DNA from: Egicoccus sp. AB-alg6-2
GTDB lineage: Bacteria > Actinomycetota > Nitriliruptoria > Nitriliruptorales > Nitriliruptoraceae
Direction of reading: 5' to 3'
Length of the DNA stretch: 64,000 nucleotides
NCBI RefSeq assembly: GCF_041821025.1
Contig: NZ_JBGUAY010000007.1
Location: forward strand, 1-64,000
The notes below the pieces were generated by a model. That model was not told where the DNA came from, searched no databases, and saw only the letters and a program-made list of their open reading frames with translations. Positions 50,150 to 59,331 of the stretch are shown in pieces (position 1 is the first letter of the stretch; every line of letters starts with the position of its first letter). The translations under genes and the position numbers were made by a program.

Positions 50150-51532
50150 ATGACGATCGAGGCAGCGGCACTGCCACCGGCGATCTACGGCGTGGCGACC
50201 TCCAGCTACCAGATCGAGGGGGCCACCGACGTCGACGGCCGCGGCGACTCCATCTGGGACACCTTCGGTCGCGTGCCCGGCAACGTGGTGGGCGGCGACA
50301 CCGGCGAGACCGGCTGCGATCACTACCACCGCCTGTCCGAGGATCTCGACCTGCTGGCCTGGCTCGGCGTGGACAGCTACCGGTTCTCGATCGCCTGGCC
50401 CCGGGTCCTGCCTGACGGCGAGCGCGTCGAGTCGCGGGGGCTCGCCTTCTACGACCGTCTCGTCGACGGCCTGCTCGACCGCGGCATACGACCCCTGGCC
50501 ACCCTCTACCACTGGGACCTGCCCCAGGCGTTGGAGACCGCCGGCGGCTGGGCGTCGCGTGAGACCGTCGAGCGGTTCGCCACCTATGCCCGGGTCGTGG
50601 CCGAACACCTCGGCGACCGCGTCGGCGACTGGTCGACGCTGAACGAGCCCTGGTGCTCGGCCTTCCTCGGCTACGACGTCGGCGTCCACGCCCCGGGGGT
50701 CCGTGACCCCGCCCGGGCCATCGCCGCGACCCATCACCTGCTGCTGGCGCACGGCCGCGGCACCCGCGTCCTGCGGGACGTGCTCGGCCCGGACGCGAGC
50801 ATCGGCCTGGTGATCAACCCCGCGCCGGTACGACCTGCGTCCGACGCCGCCGAGGACGTCGAGGTGGTCGCCCTCGCCGACGGCATGCGCAACCGCGTGT
50901 GGACCGATCCCGTCTTCCGCGGTGTCTACCCCGACGACGTGCTGGCGGCGTGGGAGCCGCTCGCCGACCTGGCGGCCCTGCACCGCGACGGCGACCTCGA
51001 CGAGATCGCCGCTCCCGTCGACGTGCTCGGCATCAACTACTACACGCCGCTGTACGTGGGTGCACGCGCCGCCGGCCACGAGGGCGCGTCACCGGCCGGA
51101 CCCGGTCAGGACCACGTCGTCGAACTGTCCGGTCCGCCGCCGGCGTCGGCGATGGGCTGGAGCATCGACCCGACCGGCCTGTACGACCTGCTCACCCGCC
51201 TCGACGCCGACTACGACGTGCCGATGGCGATCACCGAGACCGGCGGTGCGTTCCCCGACGCCCCCGACGAGGACGGCCGCGTCGACGACACCGACCGCAT
51301 CGCCTACCTCGACGGCCACCTCGAGGAGTTCGCCCGGGCCGCCAGGGACGGGGTCGACCTGCGGGCCTTCTACGTGTGGACGCTGCTGGACAACTTCGAG
51401 TGGGCCGAGGGGTACCGGCGTACCTTCGGGATCGTGCGCGTCGACCGCGACACGATGCGACGGATCCCCAAGCGCTCGGCGTACTGGTACCGCGACCTGC
51501 TGGCGGCGCGGACCGTGCGCCCGACGGGGTGA
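50150..51532 (+). CDS. family GH1 beta-glucosidase
   Basis: 460 residues, usual GH1 length. It hydrolyses terminal beta-glucosidic bonds, such as cellobiose to glucose, in the cytoplasm (no signal peptide). The N-terminal signature is YGVATSSYQIEGA. The acid/base Glu166 is in TLNEPW and the nucleophile Glu363 in AITETGGA, where the usual ITENG has Thr. The C-terminal NFEWAEGYRRTFGIVRVD is typical of substrate contacts. ATG 50150 follows GAGG six bases upstream; ATG 50144 is an alternative. The stop overlaps the LacI regulator. Confidence 0.94.
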   Translation: MTIEAAALPPAIYGVATSSYQIEGATDVDGRGDSIWDTFGRVPGNVVGGDTGETGCDHYHRLSEDLDLLAWLGVDSYRFSIAWPRVLPDGERVESRGLAFYDRLVDGLLDRGIRPLATLYHWDLPQALETAGGWASRETVERFATYARVVAEHLGDRVGDWSTLNEPWCSAFLGYDVGVHAPGVRDPARAIAATHHLLLAHGRGTRVLRDVLGPDASIGLVINPAPVRPASDAAEDVEVVALADGMRNRVWTDPVFRGVYPDDVLAAWEPLADLAALHRDGDLDEIAAPVDVLGINYYTPLYVGARAAGHEGASPAGPGQDHVVELSGPPPASAMGWSIDPTGLYDLLTRLDADYDVPMAITETGGAFPDAPDEDGRVDDTDRIAYLDGHLEEFARAARDGVDLRAFYVWTLLDNFEWAEGYRRTFGIVRVDRDTMRRIPKRSAYWYRDLLAARTVRPTG

Positions 51533-52581
51533 ATGCGCCGCGGCGCGCCGGCGCGCCGACGCTCGAGGCGGTGGCGGCGCGCGCGGGCGTGTCGCGCTCC
51601 ACGGTCAGCCGGGTCGTCACCGGCCATCCACGCGTCTCGCCGGAAGCGCGCCTGGCGGTGGAGTCGGCGGTCGCCGAACTGGGCTACCAGCCCAACCGGG
51701 CCGCCCGTTCGCTCGCGACCCGGCGCACCGGCACGGTGGCCCTCGTGGTCCGCGAGCCCGAGGAGCGCGTGTTCGACGAGCCGTTCTTCGCCGGGATCGT
51801 GCGGGGCGTGAGCCGGGCGATGGCCCGCACGGACCTGCAGCTGGTCCTGCTGCTCGCGGGTGCCGAGCCGGCGGCCCCGGACGGGGTGGACACCGACGCC
51901 CTGGCGCGCGTCGAGCGGTATCTGCTCGGCGGACACGCCGACGGGGCGCTGTTGTTGTCGCTGCACGCCGACGACCCACTGCCGGGCCGTCTGCGGGCGG
52001 CGGGCCTGCCGGTGGTGGTCGGCGGCCGCCCGCCGAAGGACGACGCAATCGTGTCCTGGGTCGACGCGGACAACCGCGGTGGCGGGGCGCTCGCCACCGG
52101 ACACCTGCTCCGGCGTGGCCGGACCACCGTCGGGGTGTTGACCGGTCCCGCCGACATGGTCGCGGCACGTGACCGCCTCGCCGGATTCCGAGACGCGCGG
52201 CGGGACGCGGGCCGCGCGCCGGCGCCCGAACTCGAGGAGACCGGCGACTTCACACGCGCCGGGGGAGCGCGGGCCATGGCCCGGCTGCTGCGACGTGTTC
52301 CCGACCTCGACGGCGTCGTCGTCGCCTCGGACCTCGCCGCGCTGGGCGCCCTCCAGGCCTTGGCGGCGGCCGGGCGGAAGGTGCCGGCCGACGTCGCCGT
52401 CGTCGGATTCGACGACTCCCTGGTCGCCGCGTCGGCGCAGCCGCCGTTGACGACCGTGCGGCAGCCCGTCGAGCAGCTGGGCGTCCGCATGGTGGAGCTG
52501 CTCGGGACGCAACTCGCCGGGGACCCCGCGCTACGCCACGAGATCCTGCCGACCGAGCTCGTGGTCCGCGCCAGCGGCTGA
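51529..52581 (+). CDS. LacI-family transcriptional regulator (CebR-like)
   Basis: 350 residues. The N-terminal helix-turn-helix and hinge (about 10-65) read TLEAVAARAGVSRSTVSRVV followed by GHPRVSPEARLAVESAV, and the hinge helix PNRAARSLATRRT. The periplasmic-binding-like sensor domain (about 70-345) binds the sugar effector. GTG 51529 overlaps the glucosidase stop. The CebR box upstream of the glucosidase predicts autoregulated repression relieved by cellobiose or a related sugar. Confidence 0.92.
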   Translation: MNAPRRAGAPTLEAVAARAGVSRSTVSRVVTGHPRVSPEARLAVESAVAELGYQPNRAARSLATRRTGTVALVVREPEERVFDEPFFAGIVRGVSRAMARTDLQLVLLLAGAEPAAPDGVDTDALARVERYLLGGHADGALLLSLHADDPLPGRLRAAGLPVVVGGRPPKDDAIVSWVDADNRGGGALATGHLLRRGRTTVGVLTGPADMVAARDRLAGFRDARRDAGRAPAPELEETGDFTRAGGARAMARLLRRVPDLDGVVVASDLAALGALQALAAAGRKVPADVAVVGFDDSLVAASAQPPLTTVRQPVEQLGVRMVELLGTQLAGDPALRHEILPTELVVRASG

Positions 52582-52605
52582 CATGGCGTGGTCCGCGCCA
52601 GTGGC
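52561..52605 (+). repeat. 18-bp direct repeat at the 3' end of the LacI gene
   Basis: GTGGTCCGCGCCAGCGGC (52561-52578) recurs as GTGGTCCGCGCCAGTGGC (52588-52605), 17 of 18 identical, offset 27 bp. The first copy encodes the C terminus; the second is intergenic. It looks like a small tandem duplication. Confidence 0.6.
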
Positions 52606-52831
52606 GCAGATGGTGTTGACGTCGGCGTCGAAATCCGGTGGGGGCCGCTCGCTCGGGCCGCGGGCGGGCGGGGCCGTGCTGCGGTGGTGAGACTCTTGCG
52701 TACCAATCGGTCCGCGACCGCTCGACCGCGACGCAACAGCGGTGCGTGACCGTGCCGATGCCGGCTCGTTGCTCGACGTGAACGTCGGTCCCTGCGCCTC
52801 GTCCGATGGCGCACTGCTCGAAGGAGTCCCC

Positions 52832-54130
52832 ATGCAGGCCCGCCCCGCCGCCGTCCTGGGCGGCAACCGCACGCCGTTCGCGCGGCAGAACGGCCCCTAC
52901 GCGCAGGCGAGCAACAGCGACCTGCTGTCGGCCGCCATCGAGGGGCTGGTCGCCCGCTTCGCATTGCAGGGGCAGCGTGCCGGGGAGGTGGTCGCGGGGG
53001 CCGTGCTCAAGCACAGCCGCGACTTCAACCTGACCCGCGAGGTCGTGCTCGGGTCGTCACTGGACCGCGCGACGCCGGCGTACGACGTCCAGATGGCGTG
53101 CGGCACCGGCCTGCAGGCCGTCGTCAACGTCGCCAACCGGATCGCGCTGCACCAGATCGACTGGGGTATCGCCGGGGGCACCGACACGACCAGCGACGCC
53201 CCGCTGGCGGTCGGGGACGACCTGCGGCGACTGCTCATCCGCCTCAACGCCGCCCGGACGGTGCAGGAGCGGCTGAGGATCGTGGCCGGCTTCCGCCCGG
53301 GCCACCTGCTGCCGGAGATGCCCCAGAACGTCGAACCCCGGACCGGGTTGTCGATGGGCGAGCACGCCGCGATCACCGCAGCGGAGTGGGGCATCACGCG
53401 CGAGGCGCAGGACGCCCTCGCGCTCGCCAGCCATCACCACCTCGCCGCCGCCTACGACCGCGGTTTCCTCGACGACCTCGTGACCCCGTTCCTCGGCCTG
53501 CAGCGGGACCAGAATCTGCGCCCCGACAGCTCCCTCGACGACCTCGCCAGGCTGAAGCCGGTGTTCGGCCGCGACCTCGGAGACGCCGCCACCATGACCG
53601 CCGGCAACTCGACGCCCCTGTCCGACGGCGCCTCGGCCGTGCTGCTCGGCAGCGACGACTGGGCCGCGGCCCAGGGGCTGCCGGTGCTGGCCCACCTCAC
53701 CCACGCCGAGACCGCAGCCGTCGACCATGTCCACGGCGGACCCGACGGCAGCCCGGCCGAGGGCCTGCTGACGGCGCCGGTCCACGCGGTTCCACGCATG
53801 CTGGACAAGGCGGGGCTGCGGCTGCAGGACTTCGACGTCTACGAGATCCACGAAGCCTTCGCCTCCACGGTGCTCGCGACGCTCGCCGCGTGGGAGGACG
53901 AGCAGTTCTGCAAGGAGCGGCTCGGACGCGACGAGGCGCTCGGCGCGATCGACCGCGACCAGCTCAACGTGACCGGCTCGTCGTTGGCCGCGGGCCATCC
54001 CTTCGCCGCGACGGGCGGCCGGATCGTCGCCACCGCCGCGAAGCTGCTGCACGAGCGTGGCGGTGGTCGGGCGCTGATCTCGATCTGCGCCGCCGGTGGC
54101 AACGGCGTCGTCGCCATCCTCGAGAAGTAG
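52832..54130 (+). CDS. fadA: thiolase / acetyl-CoA C-acyltransferase (FadA2/FadI type)
   Basis: 432 residues. It joins or cleaves 3-ketoacyl-CoA. The catalytic Cys90 in QMACGTGLQAV, His340 in EIHEAFAS, and second Cys419 in ICAAGGNGV are in the normal order. GHPFAATGGRIV is the usual loop. ATG 52832 follows AAGGAG. First gene of a four-gene lipid operon. It resembles mycobacterial FadA2, whose neighbours are the same families. Confidence 0.92.
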   Translation: MQARPAAVLGGNRTPFARQNGPYAQASNSDLLSAAIEGLVARFALQGQRAGEVVAGAVLKHSRDFNLTREVVLGSSLDRATPAYDVQMACGTGLQAVVNVANRIALHQIDWGIAGGTDTTSDAPLAVGDDLRRLLIRLNAARTVQERLRIVAGFRPGHLLPEMPQNVEPRTGLSMGEHAAITAAEWGITREAQDALALASHHHLAAAYDRGFLDDLVTPFLGLQRDQNLRPDSSLDDLARLKPVFGRDLGDAATMTAGNSTPLSDGASAVLLGSDDWAAAQGLPVLAHLTHAETAAVDHVHGGPDGSPAEGLLTAPVHAVPRMLDKAGLRLQDFDVYEIHEAFASTVLATLAAWEDEQFCKERLGRDEALGAIDRDQLNVTGSSLAAGHPFAATGGRIVATAAKLLHERGGGRALISICAAGGNGVVAILEK

Positions 54131-54183
54131 CCCGAGCCGTCCCGCCCCTGTCCGGCCTTGCAACGCCATGAAGGAGCCGTCCC

Positions 54184-55554
54184 GTGCCCGACCGCTACCA
54201 GCAACTCGTGACCTCCCCACTCGGCCGTCAGGTGGCCGACGCGTTCAGCCTGCCGGTCCCCGAACCCTTGCGCCGCTACGAGCCGGGACAATCGCTGATC
54301 GAGGGTCTGGCGCTCGTCGGCGAGGCCAAGGGTGGGCGGCTGCTGCCTGCCGCTCTCGGGGTGTTGGAGGCCGCGGAGGCCGACGTGCGGCGCACGGTCG
54401 ACGACAGCGCCAACCCCTACGGCGCACTGGTCTTCGACGCCAGCGGCATCGACGACAGCGGACGCCTGCGCGAGCTGTACCAGTTCTTCCACGCGGTGGT
54501 CCGCCGGACCGGCCCGAGCGCCCGCCTGATCGTGCTCGCTGCCGCCACCGACGAGGGCGACGCCCGGACGCGGACCGCCCAGCGGGCCATCGAGGGCTTC
54601 ACCCGTTCGCTCGGCAAGGAGCTCCGGCAGGGTTCGACCTGCAACCTGGTGCGCATCGCGCGGGGCGCCGAGGACCGGGCGGCGTCCACGCTCGCCTTCC
54701 TGCTGTCGGCGAAGTCGGCGTTCGTCGCCGGCCAGGTGGTGACGCTGCGGCCCACCGACGAGTCACCGGTCGAGCTCGTCGACCCCGCCCGGCCGCACGC
54801 CGGTCGGGTCGCGCTGGTGACCGGTGCGGCCCAGGGAATCGGGGCCTCGATGGCGGCCGTACTCGCTCGGGACGGGGCGCATGTCATCTGCGTCGACATC
54901 CCCGCCCAGGGCGAGGCGCTGGCACGCGTCGCCAACCACGTCGGCGGCAGCACCCTGCACCTCGACGTCACCGCCGCGTCCGCGCCGGCCACGCTGGTCG
55001 ACCACCTCCGTGGGCGTCAGTTCGCCGAGGCCGGGGCCGGGGGCGGGCCGGGCATCGACGTCGTCGTGCACAACGCCGGCATCACCCGCGACAAGACGCT
55101 GGCCGGCATGGACGACGAGCGCTGGGACCAGGTGCTCGACGTCAACCTCTCGAGCCAGGAACGCCTGGACGAGGCCCTGCTGGAGGCGGACCTGCTGCGG
55201 CCCCACGGTCGCGTCATCGGCGTGTCGTCGATCGGTGGGATCGCCGGCAACCGGGGCCAGACCAACTACGGCACCAGCAAGGCCGGCGTCATCGGTCGCG
55301 TCGAAGCGCTCGCGGACGAGCTGGCCGGTCGCGCCGCGACGATCAACGCCGTCGCGCCGGGGTTCATCGAGACCGCGATGACGGCGCGGATGCCGGTCGG
55401 CGTACGCGAGGCGGGCCGCCGCATGAGCAGCCTCGGGCAGGGCGGGCGTCCCGTCGACGTCGCCGAGGCCGTGTCCTGGCTCGCCGACGTCCGCTCGGGA
55501 GCCGTCAACGGGCAGGTCGTGCGTGTCTGCGGCCAGAGCCTGCTGGGAGCCTGA
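54184..55554 (+). CDS. fabG: high-molecular-weight 3-oxoacyl-(acyl carrier protein/CoA) reductase (FabG4 type)
   Basis: 456 residues, close to Mycobacterium FabG4. The N-terminal about 200 residues form a degenerate flavodoxin-like domain. The C-terminal SDR domain (about 208-455) has cofactor loop TGAAQGIG at 213-220, VHNAG, and catalytic Ser349, Tyr362 and Lys366 in NYGTSKAG. It should reduce 3-ketoacyl-CoA/ACP with NAD(P)H. GTG 54184; the MaoC gene starts one base after its stop. Confidence 0.93.
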   Translation: MPDRYQQLVTSPLGRQVADAFSLPVPEPLRRYEPGQSLIEGLALVGEAKGGRLLPAALGVLEAAEADVRRTVDDSANPYGALVFDASGIDDSGRLRELYQFFHAVVRRTGPSARLIVLAAATDEGDARTRTAQRAIEGFTRSLGKELRQGSTCNLVRIARGAEDRAASTLAFLLSAKSAFVAGQVVTLRPTDESPVELVDPARPHAGRVALVTGAAQGIGASMAAVLARDGAHVICVDIPAQGEALARVANHVGGSTLHLDVTAASAPATLVDHLRGRQFAEAGAGGGPGIDVVVHNAGITRDKTLAGMDDERWDQVLDVNLSSQERLDEALLEADLLRPHGRVIGVSSIGGIAGNRGQTNYGTSKAGVIGRVEALADELAGRAATINAVAPGFIETAMTARMPVGVREAGRRMSSLGQGGRPVDVAEAVSWLADVRSGAVNGQVVRVCGQSLLGA

Positions 55555-55555
55555 C

Positions 55556-56506
55556 GTGCGCCGCACCGCCGCCGACCAGGACACCGACGCCCCCATCGAA
55601 CTTCCCGCCGTGCCGTCGCTCGGTCGCCTCTACGCCCGATCGCTCCGCGCCCTCGTGCCGCCGCCGTTGCCAGGCCGACCGTCCGATGTGCTGCCCGGCC
55701 GCTCGGTCGAGGTGGGCGACGTCGAGGTCGGCCCGGACGAGGTGGCCGCCTATGCGCGCGTCTGTGGGTTCGGCCTCGCCGACGAGGTGCCGCTGACCTA
55801 TCCACACGTGCTGGCGTTTCCGCTGGCCATCCACCTCATGGTCGCCGACGACTTCCCCTTCGCCCTTCCCGGGCTGGTCCACGTCGCCCAGCGGATCCAG
55901 CAGACGTCGGCCGTCCGGGTCGGCGACCACCTCGACGTGCAGGTGCGGGCAACGGCACTGCGGCCGCACCGCAGAGGACGCCAGTTCGACGTCGTCGCCG
56001 AGTTCGCGCGGGACGGGCGCGCGGTGTGGACGGGCACCAGCACGTACCTGCGGCGCGGCGGGAACGGCGCGCCGTCGGACGCGCTCCCGCCGGACGGTGC
56101 CCCCACCGCCGACGCAGGCGAGGGCGGTGCCGATCGTGCGGCTGCGACCAACGGACCGGCCACCGCGACCTGGCGCCTGCCCGGGGACCTCGGCCGGCGC
56201 TACGGCGCCGTCTCCGGTGACCGAAACCCGATCCACCTGTGGCCCGTGACCGCCCGCCTCGGCGGCTTCTCGCGTCCCATCGCCCACGGCATGTGGACCG
56301 CGGCGCGTTCGGTCGCCGCCGTCGCCGACCGCATCGCCGGCCCGGCCGATCTGCAGGTCGCTTTCAAGCAACCCCTGCCGCTGCCGTCGACGGTCGCGCT
56401 GCGCGTCGAACGCGACGGCACCGCGGCGCGCTTCCGCCTGCACGACCGATCCGGCCGCTGCCTGTTCCTGACCGGCACCCTCGACGCCCCGGAGGACCTT
56501 CGATGA
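55556..56506 (+). CDS. MaoC-like enoyl-CoA/3-hydroxyacyl dehydratase (HtdX type)
   Basis: 316 residues. The C-terminal half has the hydratase-2 motif YGAVSGDRNPIHLWP followed by GGFSRPIAHGMWT with the catalytic Asp and His. The N-terminal half is a non-catalytic hot-dog domain, as in MaoC-like dehydratases of mycobacteria. A charged linker (about 165-205) joins them. GTG 55556 follows GGGAG. The stop overlaps the acyl-CoA dehydrogenase start (ATGA). Together with FabG and thiolase it covers three steps of a fatty-acyl cycle. Confidence 0.9.
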   Translation: MRRTAADQDTDAPIELPAVPSLGRLYARSLRALVPPPLPGRPSDVLPGRSVEVGDVEVGPDEVAAYARVCGFGLADEVPLTYPHVLAFPLAIHLMVADDFPFALPGLVHVAQRIQQTSAVRVGDHLDVQVRATALRPHRRGRQFDVVAEFARDGRAVWTGTSTYLRRGGNGAPSDALPPDGAPTADAGEGGADRAAATNGPATATWRLPGDLGRRYGAVSGDRNPIHLWPVTARLGGFSRPIAHGMWTAARSVAAVADRIAGPADLQVAFKQPLPLPSTVALRVERDGTAARFRLHDRSGRCLFLTGTLDAPEDLR

Positions 56507-58491
56507 GCGCCACCGAGCACCTGCCCGAGCTCGACCCGGACGGCGTGACCGCCGAGCGGGTGCAGGCCCACCTCGACGGCCGCTGGGCCGACGTCCGCGC
56601 CCGCACGCGCGACGAGCTGCGACACCCGTTGCTGCATCCGCGCCCGGGGTTGACCATGGAGGAGCATCGCGAACGCACCCTCGAGCAGGCGCACCACCTC
56701 GCGAAGACCGACGGTCCACGCCTGCTCTTCCCCGAGGAGTACGGCGGTGGTGGCGACCTCGGCGGCGCCCTGACGTCCTTCGAGGTGCTCGCCCACGGCG
56801 ACCTGTCGCTGCTGGTCAAGGCCGGGGTGCAGTGGGGGCTGTTCGGCGGCGCGATCATGCAACTCGGCAACGACGACCACCGCGCGACCTACCTCCCCGA
56901 CATCATCACCCTCGACCTGCCCGGCTGCTTCGCCATGACCGAGACCGGGCACGGCTCCGACGTGCAGTCGTTGCGGACCACCGCGACCTTCGACGTCGAC
57001 GCGCAGGAGTGGGTGATCGACACCCCTGACGAGGACGCGCGCAAGGACTACATCGGCAACGCCGCCCGCGACGGGAGGATGGCCGCGGTGTTCGCCCAGC
57101 TCGTCACGAAGGGTGCGTCCCATGGCGTGCACTGCTTCCTGGTGCCGATCCGCGACGAGGATCACCAGCCGCTGCCGGGCGTGACGATCGAGGACTGCGG
57201 CCACAAGGGCGGCCTCAACGGCGTCGACAACGGCCGACTGAGCTTCCACGGGGTTCGCGTCCCGCGCGAGAACCTGCTCGACCGCTTCGGTCACGTCGAT
57301 GAGGACGGCACGTACGCCAGCCCGATCGAGAACGCCACCCGTCGGTTCTTCACGATGCTCGGCACGCTGGTCACCGGCCGCGCGAGCATCTCCGGCTCCG
57401 GCCTGTCGGCGGCGAAGACGGCGATGACCATCGCGGTCCGCTACGCCGGTGTCCGACGCCAGTTCAAGGCACCCGACACCGAGCGCGAGGTCGTGTTGTT
57501 CGACTTCCGGCAGCATCAGCGCCGCCTGCTGCCGCTGCTGGCCCACACCTATGCGCTGCACGCCGCGCAGCAGCACCTGCTGCACCTGCTGCACGAGTCG
57601 TTCGACGTCGACGTCGCCGCCGACGAGCTGCCCGACCGGCGCGAGCTCGAGGCGTTGGCCGCCGGCATCAAGACCGCGACCACGTGGCACGCCAGCAACA
57701 CCATCCAGGTCTGTCGCGAGGCCTGCGGTGGCAACGGCTATCTGTCCGAGAACCGCCTCACGGAGCTGAAGGCCGACACCGACATCTTCACCACCTTCGA
57801 GGGCGACAACACCGTCCTGCTGCAACTGGTGGCCAAGGGGCTGTTGACCGACTACCGCGACGACTTCGGGTCGCTCGACACCCTCGGCACCGTCCGTTTC
57901 GTCGCCGACCAGGTGGTCGAGACGCTGGTCGAGCGCACCGCCGCCCGCCAGGTGTGGCAGTCGATCACCGGGATCGTCAGCCGTGACGAGGACACCGACC
58001 TGCACGACCGCGCGTGGCAGCTGCAGACGCTCGCGTGGCGCGAACAGCACGTCATGGCCGGCGTCGCCCGGCGCCTCAAGGCCGGCGTCGACGCGGGTCG
58101 CGACGCCTTCGACGTCTTCAACGAGGTCCAGGACCACGTGCTGCTGGCCGCCCGGGCCCACGTCGACCGCGTCGTTCTCGAGCGTTTCGCGGCCTCCGTC
58201 GACGCGTGCGAGGACGCCGAGGTGGCGGCGCTGCTCGACCGGCTCTGCGACCTGCACGCCCTGGCCACCATCGAGACGGAGCGCGGTTGGTTCCTCGAGC
58301 ACGGGCGGTTCAACGCCCAGCGGTCGAAGGCCATCACGGCGGCGGTGAACGGACTGTGCACGCAGCTGCGTCCCTTCGCCGAACTGCTGGTCGACGCGTT
58401 CGCGATCCCCGACGAGGCCGTCGCGGCACCGATCGCCCTGGGTGCAGAGCACGCCCGTCAGCGGCAGCGCGAGGCCGCCGCGCAGACCTGA
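56503..58491 (+). CDS. acyl-CoA dehydrogenase/oxidase (ACOX-like)
   Basis: 662 residues, longer than classical acyl-CoA dehydrogenases (about 390) and nearer the acyl-CoA oxidase architecture. It introduces the alpha-beta double bond with FAD. Flavin and substrate motifs are CFAMTETGHGSDVQSL and ACGGNGYLSENRL, then DTDIFTTFEGDNTVLLQLVA, an oxidase-like stretch with a possible catalytic Glu. The C-terminal about 150 residues form the extra helical domain. It takes the place of mycobacterial fadE5 in this gene order. Whether electrons go to ETF or oxygen is not decided by sequence. Confidence 0.9.
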   Translation: MSATEHLPELDPDGVTAERVQAHLDGRWADVRARTRDELRHPLLHPRPGLTMEEHRERTLEQAHHLAKTDGPRLLFPEEYGGGGDLGGALTSFEVLAHGDLSLLVKAGVQWGLFGGAIMQLGNDDHRATYLPDIITLDLPGCFAMTETGHGSDVQSLRTTATFDVDAQEWVIDTPDEDARKDYIGNAARDGRMAAVFAQLVTKGASHGVHCFLVPIRDEDHQPLPGVTIEDCGHKGGLNGVDNGRLSFHGVRVPRENLLDRFGHVDEDGTYASPIENATRRFFTMLGTLVTGRASISGSGLSAAKTAMTIAVRYAGVRRQFKAPDTEREVVLFDFRQHQRRLLPLLAHTYALHAAQQHLLHLLHESFDVDVAADELPDRRELEALAAGIKTATTWHASNTIQVCREACGGNGYLSENRLTELKADTDIFTTFEGDNTVLLQLVAKGLLTDYRDDFGSLDTLGTVRFVADQVVETLVERTAARQVWQSITGIVSRDEDTDLHDRAWQLQTLAWREQHVMAGVARRLKAGVDAGRDAFDVFNEVQDHVLLAARAHVDRVVLERFAASVDACEDAEVAALLDRLCDLHALATIETERGWFLEHGRFNAQRSKAITAAVNGLCTQLRPFAELLVDAFAIPDEAVAAPIALGAEHARQRQREAAAQT

Positions 58492-58502
58492 CCTCGGCGC
58501 CC

Positions 58503-59270
58503 CTACGCGGAGCTGTCCGCGACGCTGCCGACGATCTGGGTCGCGACGTCACGGACGGTGCGATTGGTCGCCTCGGCGGCGCGCTCGAGCAGCGCGCCGG
58601 CCGTCTCCGGATCGCAACCCCGCTCGGCCATCAGGACCCCGACGGCCTGGTGCAGCACCGCGATGGCCTCCAACTGCTGCTGCAGCTGCTCGGACAGGCG
58701 TTCTGCGGCGAGGTGGGCCCGCGCGTTGGCGAGGGTGGCGGCCAACGACGGCGCGAGACGGTTGCACAGCCGACGGGTGTCGGGACCGATGCCGGCCGAC
58801 TCGTCGGAGAAGAGGTTGAGTGCGCCGTAGGTGCGGCCATTGGCGTTGAGGGCGATCCCGGCGGCGCTCAGGAACCCCTCTTCGCGGGCCTTGTCGTTGA
58901 ACGGACCCCAACGCGTGTCGGTGCGGACGTCGTCGACGAACTGGTCCTCACCGGTCTCCAGCGCCAGGACACAGGGGCCGAGGTGCAGGTCGTACTCGAC
59001 CTGGTCGACCGCGATGGCGTGTTGGTCGGTGGCGACGGCGGTGGTGTAGGTGCCGTCCTCGCCGATGGTGGTGACGCTCACGGCCGCCAGCGAGGGTACG
59101 GCGAGTCGGACGCCCTCCACGACCCCGGCCAGGACTTCGTGCAGGCGCTGACCGTCGAGCAGCAGTCGGTTCAGGCGCGTCAGTGCGGCCGCGTAGCCGG
59201 TGTGCGGCTCCGAGGCGAGGTCGACGAGGTCGTCGTCGGCGGGTCCGGTCGGCGTCGCGCCGTCGGGCAC
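58503..59270 (-). CDS. GAF-ANTAR transcription antiterminator
   Basis: 255 residues. The GAF domain (about 30-170) is followed by ANTAR (about 185-245: LEAIAVLHQAVGVLMAERGC then LLERAAEATNRTVRDVATQI), an RNA-binding three-helix bundle that stabilises antiterminators. GTG 59270 follows AGGAG seven bases upstream. The gene lies 61 bp after thiQ on the same strand. The RNA target and GAF ligand are unknown. Confidence 0.9.
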   Translation of the reverse strand: MPDGATPTGPADDDLVDLASEPHTGYAAALTRLNRLLLDGQRLHEVLAGVVEGVRLAVPSLAAVSVTTIGEDGTYTTAVATDQHAIAVDQVEYDLHLGPCVLALETGEDQFVDDVRTDTRWGPFNDKAREEGFLSAAGIALNANGRTYGALNLFSDESAGIGPDTRRLCNRLAPSLAATLANARAHLAAERLSEQLQQQLEAIAVLHQAVGVLMAERGCDPETAGALLERAAEATNRTVRDVATQIVGSVADSSA

Positions 59271-59331
59271 GGAAGGCTCCTGTCCTGGCTGGTCGCGCGC
59301 TGCATGCGGCCAAGGTAGGCGAGCGAGCGGC

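Noticed and set aside
52735-52759. GCCGAT before the thiolase gene
   Set aside because: The position 15 nt upstream is AACA, not TnnA, and the gene is not motility-related; it serves as a negative control for the motif.
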